A stretch of 64,000 bases of DNA from Anseranas semipalmata (lineage: Eukaryota > Chordata > Aves > Anseriformes > Anseranatidae): assembly GCA_013399115.1 (NCBI GenBank), contig VXAA01005278.1, positions 1 through 64,000 of the forward strand. The letters run 5' to 3'. The translations under genes and the position numbers were made by a program. The stretch's first letter is position 1; each line of letters starts with the position of its first letter. A model generated the notes under the pieces. It ran no database searches and was not told the origin of the DNA. It saw only the letters and a list, made by a program, of their open reading frames with translations. Below are positions 1 to 12,300 of the stretch, piece by piece.

Positions 1-2438
1 CAAAAGAGAAACATTTCCTCTTCCCCTAGAATAGGATCTATTGAAAAAATGAGAGCAGCTAAAAAAAAAATAATTGATTCATCTGTGGTAATGATGTCCA
101 CATCCAAGAGGAAAATTTTCTTTTTTTTGGACCTTCAAGTTGCATGTACCTGGTTTGTCTGGGCTGTACCTCACACACTCACGTACCCAACATGCACATT
201 TACTGCACACACCTGCAAACAGAGTCAATGATGTGTACTAAATATGTTAAATATGTAAATAATATGTTTCTTTCACACCCCTGGGAGAGGTCCAAACAGA
301 CCTGTGATGTCCCAAAACTCCCCCGGTGAAAAACAAACACGATTCTAAAGTAACCACCTGCCGTACCAGTCATCTGCATTTTTGGTAGGTCATTTATGGC
401 CCCCATGGAAACTTCGCAACATAAATCATGAGTCTGAAACACTGCACAGATAAACACATTGTAAGTTTCAATGTAGGTGTGGCAAAATACTATTAGGTAA
501 AAACTCTGAGAAGGGGAAAGTCACTGGGATAACAGTTCAATTTAATCTCCAGACAGGGATATGTTATGCGAAAAATCAGCCCAGCAAAAGCATTATGCAT
601 ATCCCTATCTTCAGATAAACTCAAAGTTTAATTTTGCATCCTCACCAAACATAAGACAATGAATCTCGGTAAAATTAGCTAGTAAGGATGGAGTCCGGAA
701 CCTGTTGTAAGGATGCATTTGTCTTAATAACCTTCGGGTCTGAACAGAGTCCTCAGAGATCTAAAATCAACTCTGCATTAGAAGACAATCTTTTTGGCAA
801 GTTAATTACTTCATCCTTAGCTTTTAAGAGCCAAGGAAAATTTTATGGCATTCCCCTACACGACCGCTAAAGAGACCAGAACAACATCAAGTATGTTTTG
901 CATTCCTTTTTCTACTTGGCTTTTACGCATCTTCCCAATTAAACAACAAAATATTTAAGCTAAATTGAATTCCAGAATAACACCTCTACTTTTTACAGTT
1001 GTTGTGTTTTGTTTTGTTTTTTAATGTTGAATTAGTCTCTAATACAACTTATCAGGATTCTAGTTTTTTCTAAGGCAGCAGACTGGTGATGCACATTGGT
1101 GGTGCACAACACTGTGGAGCATCTTCAACACATGACACGGGAGGGTCCTAAAAGTAGACTGATTTCTCACTAAGCTGTACGCATCATTTTCGAGTGTATT
1201 GACTGTGTCCCAGGCTAGGGAAGAAGACTTGCTTGTATATTTCTGGCAAGATAACAGCTGCAGTGAAGCGGCTTCCAAGTCATCTCTATAAAGCACACAC
1301 TTAAAACGCAGTGCTAGGTAAAAGCAGTTATTACATGCACAACTGTTACCCATGGATGAAAGAAGCAATTTATTTAATCTGGAATACAATGGTAGCAAGG
1401 CAAAGGGGTGATGAAGTGACTAACTACTCTGAAGAAGTTGTTCCAAACAGGGAGGTCGCAATTCTCCACAGTCACTGGGAGAACAAGAACAATTAAGCTT
1501 TGCTAGCTTTTGCTAAGAAAAAAGTAGGAAATGCTTTTTAACTCTTCTTACAGCAAAACAGGATCAAACCACTCAGACATGCTATAATGCCCTTCGTTAG
1601 TGGTTAAATGAACTCTCTGCTGGACTTGAGGCCACTATGGATGTGGGACATACTTTAGAATGATTTCCTAGGATGCCTTTCAGTAATATAATGCTGTGAC
1701 ATAACAGTAAATTAAATACTAAGCAGCTTTTCTATTTCACTGTGGTACAATATATTTCAACAGAAGTGTGTAATAATTTAAACATTTGGAGGTTTTGTTT
1801 TGTTTTCAGGATACAAAGGTCTTTATCAAAAAAAAAATTTACTTGAGCTGTTCTTGTTAAGTATAAGCGACGAAAAAAAGAAGCTCTTTAAACTCTCGTT
1901 GACCTCAGTGGAGATAGGACCAAAGCCTTTATGAGGTATATAGCTTAAATCATAAGCACATTAAATCATAACCTGTATGCCTACACTTCTAATTCAGATT
2001 GAATATCCGATTGCTGTTTTCCCACAAAATCACTTCTATTCACATTACCTTTAAGTAGCAGCAGAGAATTTGAATGAGGTTGCTAAATCTATACGCTATA
2101 TACTTTTTCCCCTCTTTAACATCTGTATTACCCTTGGGGTGAGTATATTACCAGGTTAGCATACTTAAGTTATCGCACCACCTGATCCACAGTAATGGTG
2201 CTCTTAGCCCATGGCAAAAAGTACCTTGGATTCACAAAAAAATAAATTGCTAAAAAATTTGCCAAGAAAATGCATATGGACACTTCACACGGATTGCCTA
2301 TGTACAAAAAACATGTTATAATAGAGCAATTCACAAATTTGAACCTAAAGAGCATTTATTTTAATACTTTACGCTTTTTGTCTCTAAAAGGATGAGTTTA
2401 CACAGATAATAGGTAGTTATCACTACTATTTTTTTGTA

Positions 2439-2455
2439 ATTATATATATATATAT
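2439..2455. repeat. (TA)n microsatellite
   Basis: A pure TA dinucleotide run of about eight units, flanked by T-rich sequence. It is a simple repeat inside the intron and probably polymorphic in length. Confidence 0.9.
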
Positions 2456-2884
2456 CTTTTTTAAATGTTTTTTTGTTTGTTTGTATTAAGATATAAATAG
2501 CTCCATAATAAAAGTCAGAATGTCCTTTTTGAGCATAACTTAGCTATGACTGTGAATATTCCTTAGCAATGAATTTATTAGGTGTAAATGTGCAGGAGTA
2601 AATACAACTACCTATCACACACTGAAAAGGCATGCCAAAAACAGATTAAGTGTGTGAACAACACCGGAGAAGACAGGGGATTATTAATGACTGAAGATGG
2701 AGTATTATGCTGATAATAGCGTGGCAATGAAAGGAAAGGTAAATTCAGCTGTGTTTATGGGGCAAGCAAGGCTCATTGGCAGAAAGGATAATCTACACCA
2801 GGAAGTTTTCAAGTTTAGAATTTCTTCATGATGTCCAACAGCAACCTCTTGTTCATTTCTAGCTTCAAAATCACAAGCAAATAA

Positions 2885-2923
2885 ATACACACACACACAC
2901 GCGCGCGCGTATATATATATGCA
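2885..2923. repeat. Compound AC/GC/AT alternating purine-pyrimidine tract
   Basis: Three dinucleotide repeats follow each other without a break: AC units (to 2900), then GC units with a final GT (2901-2910), then AT units (2911-2920), ending in GCA. Every step from 2885 to 2923 alternates purine and pyrimidine, 39 bases in all. Sequences of this kind, especially with a GC core, are the classic Z-DNA-prone type. The tract begins 30 bases past the exon 6 splice donor, inside the intron. Confidence 0.92.
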
Positions 2924-2953
2924 GAAAGAAAGAAAAAAAGTACAGGCACATAC

Positions 2954-3073
2954 CTTGTCATTAGGATTGTACTGGATGACATATTCTATCTGGCCGTTCG
3001 GACCATCATCAATGTCAGTAGCACCATTGTTTCCAGAAAATCCTGTAAAGATGGTTGTTCCAACTGGAGTTAA
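2954..3073 (-). CDS. PCDH15: Protocadherin-15, exon 6 (start of EC2)
   Basis: This 120-bp exon encodes 40 residues, phase 0 at both ends, from [14 protein letters not shown] to [10 protein letters not shown]. It matches human PCDH15 almost residue for residue; differences I can place from memory are D to N in FSGDNGATD and DDP to NDK at the end. It forms the first part of cadherin repeat EC2, including calcium-ligand residues in [10 protein letters not shown]. The acceptor reads TTCTTGCAG and the donor AAG/GTATGT. In the known protein, EC1-EC2 of PCDH15 bind EC1-EC2 of CDH23 to form the lower part of the hair-cell tip link. The exon is intact, with no stop or frameshift. The tract at 2885-2923 lies just past its donor. 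Confidence 0.95.
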
Positions 3074-4910
3074 CTGCAAGAACGGGGAAAGACGAAAGCA
3101 TGTTAAAACCCTACAGCATACAAGAAACGATGGAGGATTCATTTATTAAAGGCGATTTTTTTCCATTGCTCCAGTCTGTAAAGCAAGGCCGACATTCTCT
3201 CCTCCTCTTTATTCAGCCTGGAAATTCATGAATGAATGAATATTTAGACACAATGTACTCAGACACTACTTGAACTGATGCCAAGGGTCACATAGAGTGA
3301 AACAAATTTCAGTTTCTATTTCACAGATTCTCTGCATTAGGTCAGCCCCCCCCATGTGTTTTAAAAAAGATGAAAAATATTCATGAAATAAATATAAATA
3401 GCTGAAACAACAATAACTAAAAGCTACTTTTTCAGAATGAGGAAGGAAAATTAAGATGACCTGCAGAAGTAAATAGAACTTACTCCACAGTGTCTTCATG
3501 AGAATGTGAATAGCACCAAATGAATATTCCACACACAAACACACAGCTTTATGGCTTTGAACACAGGCAAGAATGATGCTGTTTCTCCAATACTTTGTTG
3601 GCAGCAATTGAATACTCACAAAATTATATTTTGAAAATTAATCAATTTATAGCTATCCTAGGGTAGATAAACTGCAGGAAATCAAGACCCATTGAGATTA
3701 AGCACAGAAATCCAACTGACTTTTTAGGAGTCATCATTTCTGAATTTTAATATTCAGAAACTTTGCAAGAAAGAAACCTGGAAACCAAATGAACAAACAG
3801 TTCTGGATTCAACACAGACATTGCTCATAGCCATGCCTCCTGCTGCGGTTCTTACTACACCAAAATTTTTGGCCCCTGAACTCCTACACAGACCCACTGA
3901 CCCCTTTCTTTCCTCCAGATTTCACAATTAAATCTATGGGGTCAAAACTAGTTCGAAGTGTTGTAAGATGAGAAGGTGGCAAAGGAAAAAGGGTCATTCA
4001 GACATCTGTTGTAAACACAGACCGCTATTTCACTTTCATGCTTCACACTTCACAACATAAAGCAAGTAACTAAGAACTGCCCATTTCCTCCTATATTCAT
4101 AGTTCCCAGTCTTTTTTCAATTTATAAAGCTGTTAATTACTTAAGTAGTTTAATGGCTGACGGTGTTCTCTGAGGAATATTTTTGGAGCTGAGAATACTG
4201 AAGCTTCCGAACAAAAAACCTTATTTCAAAAGGGGTAAGGTAAAACTCACGTGGGGCTTAACTTCTAATACATATTTGCAGTATCCACGCTTAGCCCACA
4301 AGAACCACACATGTATCTTTTGCTACAAGCTGACATGCTCACTATTGGCGTAGATAAAGCGGCATGTGGATGCTCCGAGCGGACTTTTCCCCAGTGCCCA
4401 CTGTCTGTGCTCCCAAGCCAGCCTGCCCAGCCACGGCTACCTCCAGAGCTGCACAGGAGTCTCTGCATCCCTGGTGCAGCCCCAGCCTCTGAAGAATTTA
4501 AGAAAGCAGATACCTCAGACACATGAATGGTGGCTGATGGTATAAAACCAGAGCTGTGTGTCCTAAACTAAAAAGCATACTGTAGTGGTAAACGCTAATG
4601 CGTGTGTGCAGGGGAGAGGGGGCTTTTTATGTTTTAATAAGGGGATAAAAGAACAAAGCAAGCTGAAAGCTGCTTTGGGCGGTGTACAGGAGGTTTGTTT
4701 CCACCCTCCCACAACTAGAGCGGGGTTGACCTCGGCCTGCTGCCAGACCTCCCCTCCCAAAAGGACAGCAGAGGAAAACAGGATTAACAGGGTTAAGACA
4801 AATACAGGGAAACTACTCACCAATTACCATCACAAGGAAAGCAGATGCAACGTGAGGAAAATTAAACTAACAATTAAGATAGATTTACATTGTAAACAAA
4901 CAGCAAACAC

Positions 4911-5120
4911 CACCTTCCCCACCTCACTGCTTCTCCCAAGTCTCATCTTCACTCCTCCATTCCCCACCCCTCTACTCCTCATGCTTCTGTCCCCAGGCCT
5001 CAGGCCTCCCCTTCCTGTTTTTTTTTTTGCCTGGTGCTGAGGGGCTCGGCCGGGCCCTGTGGCAGGGCCGCCAGAACCTTCTGGAACCTCCCAGCTGGCC
5101 TCTCCTCACAGCGCCCCGCA
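4911..5120. other. Pyrimidine-rich tract followed by GC-rich patch
   Basis: From about 4911 to 5035 the plus strand is strongly C/T biased, with many CTCC and TCCCC steps, ending in a T run near 5019-5029. A GC-rich segment with several CpGs follows at about 5038-5120. Long polypyrimidine/polypurine stretches can form triplex (H-DNA) structures, but the purine interruptions here make that uncertain. No gene is recognised. It may be a fragment of an old mobile element or a small regulatory patch. Confidence 0.5.
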
Positions 5121-6284
5121 GCACTACAACACTAGTACACCTGGTAGAACGCTAACTAAAGGTGTCTGGGATTAATCATTTGTTAAACGATGTGCTCTCA
5201 TTAGTGGGAAGAGACAGGCACCGTGCTTCCTGTCAGCGGACAGCACGTGATGCAAATCCCCCGTGCTTCTGCTGTCAGCACAGTAAAAAGCCTCAGCGCC
5301 CGCAGACAAAACGAAGCAGCGGCTCTGAACACGCGAGTTCCCACTGAACTCAGCCAGCAGCTCTGCTCAGCAATGGTTACTTGCTCCGTTTCATCCGGAG
5401 TAGCTGTACTGGGCTCCTGACAGCGTGCAGATAACTGATGACTAACATAAAAAGGCTCTAGCGCCGTAAACCACATCATTAAGTGATAACAAAGGAGACA
5501 GTTGTAAAAATGAAATAGCAGTATACACCAGAATTGCAATTGCATGCTCTTCAAGTAGAAGTCAGAAGATAAAGTCTTGGATTTAGCGTGTTGCATCCCA
5601 AATAACTGACTGCAGATGTGCAGACCCTCAACCTGATACGTAGGTTTCTAGTTTATCTACATTTTCTTTTATGCAATACAAATGATACTACAAGTGAGAC
5701 TGAAAAAATCCCCGATCACTCATTATTCCTGAAAAACAGGAAGAAATTAACACTAACTCAGCTTTACAGGCTGCCCGAGAGCTCACAGAGATTAATGCAG
5801 CCTCTGCAAGAATTCATGAGATCTTTCCTAATGTCTCAAACTCCATACGTAATCATTTGAGAGAGGTGTTCCGCATTCAAAGCTACACAATATTTTTACA
5901 CTGAGATCTCCCATTGTGATAATTTACCACCAGCAACATCGCTTTTACCCACACTTGTGCAGGTTTTCTGACAGACTGCTGCCACCATTATTTTTGGACG
6001 GGTAAGGAGGGGTGGTGCAGAGCCACAGAACAATCTGAAGTAAGCTGAAAACTGGAGGCAGCTTGCCCTGCTGTGAAGGGAAGCGGGAGCTGAGCACGCG
6101 GGAGGGCAGGCTTCGTACGCCTCCTGCAATGGCTCTCCCATGCAGTCAGCAGAACTCTTTTTTTTTTAACCTAAAAAAAACAACCCACATGGTAGCCACC
6201 CAGATAACTGTGTAGCTGGCTGAGTTACCTGCTCTTTATCTGCAAGTCAGATGCTTTATTTGAATCCATTATTTGAATAGTGTA

Positions 6285-6533
6285 TCTAATCAAGCTTGTG
6301 CAGGTCCCTTTGAATGGCATCCCTTCCTTCTGTTGTATCAACGACACCACTCAGCTTGGTGTCGTCTGCAAACTTGCTGAGGGTGCACTCAATCCCATCA
6401 TCTATGTCATCGATGAAGATATTGAAAAGCACCGGTCCCAAGACAGACCCCTGAGGGACACGGCTCGTCACCGGCCTCCACGTGGACATAGAACCATTGA
6501 CCACTACTCTCTGGGTGCGGCCATCAAGTTATT
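6285..6533 (-). mobile_element. CR1 LINE fragment, internal piece of reverse transcriptase
   Basis: The minus strand reads an open stretch typical of the CR1 reverse transcriptase palm: [16 protein letters not shown], then [20 protein letters not shown], then [14 protein letters not shown]. The FADD catalytic box is intact. The piece is about 250 bp and cut at both ends: it lacks the CR1 3' untranslated region and everything upstream of the sequence coding for QRVVVNGS. A stop codon lies upstream in the same frame. It therefore cannot be active and is a relic of an old insertion in the intron, in the same orientation as PCDH15. Confidence 0.9.
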
Positions 6534-9282
6534 TATGTGAACAGCTGTTTACGAACAGCATCCCTAGGAATAAAAACAGATAACATAGGGAAGAAAGGTG
6601 TATTTTCCTAATGAATATTATGGAGGTGTCTAAAACACACATACAAAAGTTGAAAACACTGAAACCCAGGCATAGGAATTTTCACCCCAATGTTTCTCCT
6701 TTATTTTAGCAAGAATTTCCCTCCTAAACCAGAAAATCCTTCCCAAGGACACCTCTATTAGTGTAAACAAAGTCTGCATTAGCTTCCGTGAACCAACAAT
6801 CTTCAGCAAAGACTGCATCTGCCAAAAAGAACAATAGTGAATTACAGTAGTTAAATCACAGCAAATTAAAGGGTACGCTGCAGGTTTTTCAACTTTAACA
6901 GATCTGTAATTCTGTGTACCCAAACCTGACCCGCATCAAAACTAAATGATTCAATTGCTGATCTAACCAAGCAGTGAATACTACCACTGACCCTGCCAGA
7001 GCAGGCACGCAAGAGGAAGCAAGCAAGGCTACATCTTCAACATGAAAAAAAGTTTGTTCCTACACTGAAATTGCTAAATTGAGATTATATTTATATAAAA
7101 TCCAGGCAGATGCAAGTTTCAGTCACTAGTCAAGGCTTGCACTTGATTTCCAGACCTCCTTTCAGCAAAGGGAACTTCTTCACAGGTTAAAAATGACAGA
7201 TTGGTTGGAAAAATCTTCCAACACCAAGTCTTCTGGGAGACTGAGGGGGTGTAAATATATCTAAGGTGGGGTTCTCGGCTCCTTTAGTTTGCTTTTCCTT
7301 TCGAGCAGTGTCCCAAAATGGCTCCAAAAAGTGTCACTTGAGTCTCTAGAGCCCCACTTGTCCCACTTCCCATTAGACATACCTACCTCACAGAATACCT
7401 TGGTGAGAAATTTTTTCTTCATTTAAAACTTCAGTATCTCCTACAGAAAGGGACTGCAGATACACAGGAAACTAACATTTGACCACTGAGTTTCTTATCT
7501 GATGCAAGACAGACTACTGGGAGCCATAAAGAAAAACAGATATCAGCATTAGTGACAGTCTAAGGATCATCTCTGTGGGAATTCATTGTGCTGAAAAAGA
7601 ACCAAATGGTGATGACAGGGAATGAGTAAGATTTCTAAAGAATGTAATTAAACAAATAGAGAGGAAATGCATACAATAAATCTTACTCTTCCACAGTCAA
7701 CAACTTTAATGCTTAGAAATTTCTTTCAAGGTGATTTATGTCTCTTAGAAATCTAGATGCAGACAGGAATGTTCAATGCTTCCATAAAACATTCTGAAAA
7801 TAAATTTTTCTATTATTGCCTATTTACAAAGTCAAAAATGAATAATTTTTCACAGTGGCCCTAAACAGCAGAGCAAAGGAAGAATTACAGTTAATCATCT
7901 GAGCTAATATTGTTTTGATGATGTCTACCTGCAAAGATTAATTATTTCAATACCATAAGGAAAAAGATGTGAATAATTACACCAGAAGCAATGAAAATTC
8001 AGCACGAGTTATAATTCTCAACAGCACAAAGTCAAAGTTTTATGACAGCTGAAGTTCAAGAAACATACTTATTTTGCAAAGACTTCCTATCTCTGCCAAC
8101 TTAAGGAAAAAAAAAACTCTAAAATAATGGTTTACAAGTGAAAAATTCTCATCAGGGTATGCGTGCATGTTAAAGTAACACTGACTTCAAACAGTATTCT
8201 AGTAGCTCCACTAACATTTCCAAAAACTGTTACTAAATGCTACTGAGATTATCATAATATTTGAAACTCTTAAGTAAGGCCCAACACAGCCAAACACAAC
8301 TGTGTCTTAGCCGTACAAGATTTCAGTGTCTAGTCCCCCTACAAGGCTACATGGGTTTTAAACCCCTTGTGGCTATACTAATACACCTGTCTATACAGGA
8401 ATAGCTGAGCTGTACAATTATTCTGAATTTCTAACTATAAGCTTTCCAGACTTCCAGAACTTTGTTTAGGTATGCTGCAATAGCAAATATCTCTGGGTCA
8501 CTAACACGCATGGTCAAATGTAGCCCCAGGCTAAAGTCATCTTATCAGGATTTTTTTCTAAACAATGATATGACATTTTCATATAAATAAATATATATAA
8601 AACCAAAGGAAATAAACCTGTAGCATATTTCTAATGTCAGTAAATACTTAGCATCAACCTTAAATAACTCATTTTTACTTTTTTCAGGAGATGCATAAAG
8701 CTGTGGATAGCAGTTGGATTTGCTTTTGGCTGAGACACTTGAAATTTGTGTCTTGGAAAAGTTTAAGAAAAAGACAAGGTAAAGCTTAGCTCCTAGATGG
8801 TAGCACCTCTCTGCTCTAAGGGCTTCTGGCACTTGTGCTGTGCTAAGCTCTCGGCGATGGAGCCTGCTATGGACTAGGACGCTGGTCCTAAACCCCACAA
8901 CCTTACAGAGCAGCAGCACCGGGCCAGTCATGCCATGAAGGCGAAGAGCCCGCTTCTGCCCTGGTGCCTGCACAGGCTGCTCCGTGGCACGCACAGTAGC
9001 TGCAGCCCAGGAGCGAGCATTAGTTCAGCTACTTCAGATGTCAGAACAGCACTGTTAAGCAGATATCTGAATTATCTCCCAATTCTGTTTCATAACCCAG
9101 ACAATTATAAATAGTCAATAGTTTAATTGCAACTTTTTTTTTTTTACTATAGCTTATGCACAAAATACCAATTAATTGTAAGCAGATGGATCTTCTGTGT
9201 CTACATGAGATCTCTACCATGACTACTAAGACCAGAGAGAATAGAGATTTTATATGTTTTATTTATGTAACTATAAATAAAA

Positions 9283-9315
9283 ATATACACACACATATAT
9301 ACACACACACACATA
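9283..9315. repeat. Mixed TA/CA dinucleotide tract
   Basis: TA, CA, TA and CA units follow each other as an unbroken alternating purine-pyrimidine stretch of about 33 bases, with further ACAC runs nearby at 9343-9356. It is a compound microsatellite in intron 5 and lacks the GC core of the tract at 2885-2923. Confidence 0.85.
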
Positions 9316-12300
9316 AATGTAGGCACATCTAAATGTATATGTACACACAAATACACGTGAGGTGTTTCCTTTGCTTGCCTTTAAGATGCACGGTGGGTTT
9401 TTTCCCCCCTGGTTAATATCTCAAACTAATTAGCTAGTTCATTTATAAATGCTCAGATAATATTTTGTCCAAAAAGCACAGTTATTCTAGGGAAGGAGAT
9501 ATTCTATTTTATTCTTTAAGGAAGCTGAACTTTAAAACCAATTTTAATTGTCATTTAATTGGAATACCAGCACTGCCACTCAAAGCTAGCCCATCAAGTC
9601 AAGCAAACATTACAGGCTCCATAAACCTTAACAAGAACATGAGAGCAATCGTACTGCAGCTACACACTTTCAAGAGAATAATTAAGATCATCCTGAAAAA
9701 GATATTCTCAATAAACATGTAATGACCATTTTCACACTTAGATGCAAAAGATGCATTTTAAAACCACACTTGGAGGGAAACATTAATTTCTCTACAAATT
9801 TTAATTCTGGATCACCTTGCCCAAGGGTCTTGTATGCATACACGTGTGAGTGACAGAAGAAAACACTTAATTCCCTAAGAATCATTTGACAATACGCAAA
9901 ATGGGTCCAAATTATACAGACACTATGTACAGATTTCTCAGGATTTGTAGGATCCTAATGAAGATTTTTGAATCATCAAAGAGAAGTTATGGTATTTCTC
10001 AGTGCCAGAGATGAGACAAAATATGATACGATGAAAAAAGGCTATAAAACACCTTGCGGAAAGGGAAGAAAAGGAAAACGATTTTTTCATAAGACCGACC
10101 ACATAGTTACAGGATTAAGAAATGCACATATTTTGAAGGATTGGGGAAGTTTTCTGCAAACATGGAGTTTTGCTCTTTTCATGTTCACCCACTTTGGGTG
10201 GAACTTACCGGTAGGAGAAAGGAGACTGAAGAGAGTATCACCTCTTAGAAATACTGAGGTATCAGAAAATAGGTATTAATGACAAAATTCTCTACTCCTG
10301 AACTGAATGAGGGCTTTGAAAAATCAAACAAATGCTACCATGGTATTTCTGGATTGACACCCATGCAACTCCTGATACTGACAGATGCCTCTGCCAGCAT
10401 GGGAATGTTTGATACAAATTAGCTGATTTTTCTTGTGGTAAGAATTTTAAGATGTGTGTTTAAAAGAAACTGAGAAAGGAAAAATTGGCCAAGAAGCATT
10501 TCATACGCTGCCTTTAGTCTACCAGGTTTTACAGCTATGAGTGGCTGGAGCTTGGCTGAGCTCTCTGCACGTTTCCCAGTCCTTATGTTCTTCCTTGAGC
10601 ATCTGCAAGGGCCACCGACAGAGAAAATGCACTGGGCCAGGGGAGATTTTTGTCTAACTTGTTCCTCCTTTTCTACCAAACAAGTATAAAAAAAATGAGA
10701 TAATTTGGTACAAACCAAGACAGAAACTACTCTACCAAATCCAACTCCATTTCAGCTTTCTGGAAAGGTATGAGCTTAATGTTAAACCAGGTCTTTATGA
10801 AAAGACATGTGAAACTGGGATTTATGTTGGTGTTAAAATAACCCTCAGATTCTTATATAAAATTAATTTTAGTATGTTGTGGGCACTTCAAATAAAGAAC
10901 ATTTAACATAAGAAGTATTCTCTTTCTCCAAAATATGACTTACCATTTGACATTTCTGATACTGAAAAATCACCCAATAAAGTAAAATCTAGTTAGAGTT
11001 ATTTGTCTTGCATTACAGCTACCAATAATTATTAAAAATAGTTTTGAATATTTTGAGAAATCTTTGCCCTAGACTTTACTCCCTAAAAACATTATGGGGT
11101 AACTCCAAAGCTGAAATTTTGGCCAGGATTTCCTCACAGAAGTAGGTGTACACAGGAAGCCTGATGCTTTTGGGAGACATTACACCCACAAAGCACACAC
11201 TGTCAAGCTGGCTAGCACAGCAGCCATAAATCCAATGCTGTGTATGCACAAATGGATTAAACAGCACATGTGGAACGTCTACCTGATGCTTTCATACAAG
11301 CACCAGTGATGGTAATATGGTTATAAAGCCACAGTGCATGTGTTCCTCATCCCGTGTGGACAGCCAGAGCCACGGCAGCTGACGGGAGGAACCACCTTTG
11401 CACAGCCATGCAAGGCACCTGAACAAGTCCTCAGACCAGGTCCTGGTTAGCAAAAACAGGAGGTATTTGTGATGCTCGCATGTACAGTAGCTATAAATCT
11501 GTCTTTTGATTTGCTTTACATTATGCATGTAAGAGAAATTTCTGTGCTTTTTAGTTTACAACTAAAACCAGAAAAACACTGGCAATCAAAACAAATTAAC
11601 CACTAAACCCCCTTTCAGTGCATCCCTGTAGTTAAAATCACTAAGGGCAGTGCCAATTACTAGCAGAATAAACTATCATTAAAAATGGAATCGTTCACTA
11701 AAACCTTTGAGAAAGTCTGAGATGCTTTGTGAACTTTTTTTTTTTGTTAATTAATGAGAACATTAACCCACTGGGTACTACTGAAGGGCACAGTGGTGCC
11801 ATGTCAGGAGCTACAAGCATAACAGTGATAAAATGAAACAAAGAAGCTAATTAAAACAGGACTGCAGCTGGTGGAAGGACCAAGATTGCATTTTACCCAA
11901 TAGTAATTTATATAAACAATCACAGATATTTGGAACGTTGCTAAATTTCTTAATATAAATTATTTTAAATGGTGCGTTTTTCTCTCTGCCTTTTAGACTT
12001 CTAATTATGGAAAATCCCTACCTCCTTGGCATTACAGCACTGATATACTAGCTGTATTCAGTTTTACTGTAAAAATTATGCATGTCTGGGAACTGATCAC
12101 CTGCATCATAGCCTATACAACAGGCCTGCAAAAATACAGGAATTACAATTCCCACATAGAGGCCAACTTGAAAACAATTTATAAGCATAAGGAGGACCTT
12201 ACTAGTTACTGTACTCATACAGTTTTTCGTGACTCCTAAATTCTGGTGGTAAGAAACACAGGTGGAGGGACTGCTGAAACTTGTCTGTAGGGAGATCCTT

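Larger units (their letters stand above)
1..2953 (-). other. PCDH15: PCDH15 intron following exon 6 (partial, no exon seen)
   Basis: This stretch lies downstream of the exon 6 donor in the direction of transcription. I looked on the minus strand for the next part of EC2 (human continues with residues like SNDTFEIPLML) and did not find it, so the stretch is intronic. It holds AT-rich unique sequence, small T-rich and TTTG-like runs near 1003-1021 and 2461-2480, a TA run and a longer alternating tract listed separately. The open frames here lack homology I recognise. Confidence 0.8.
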
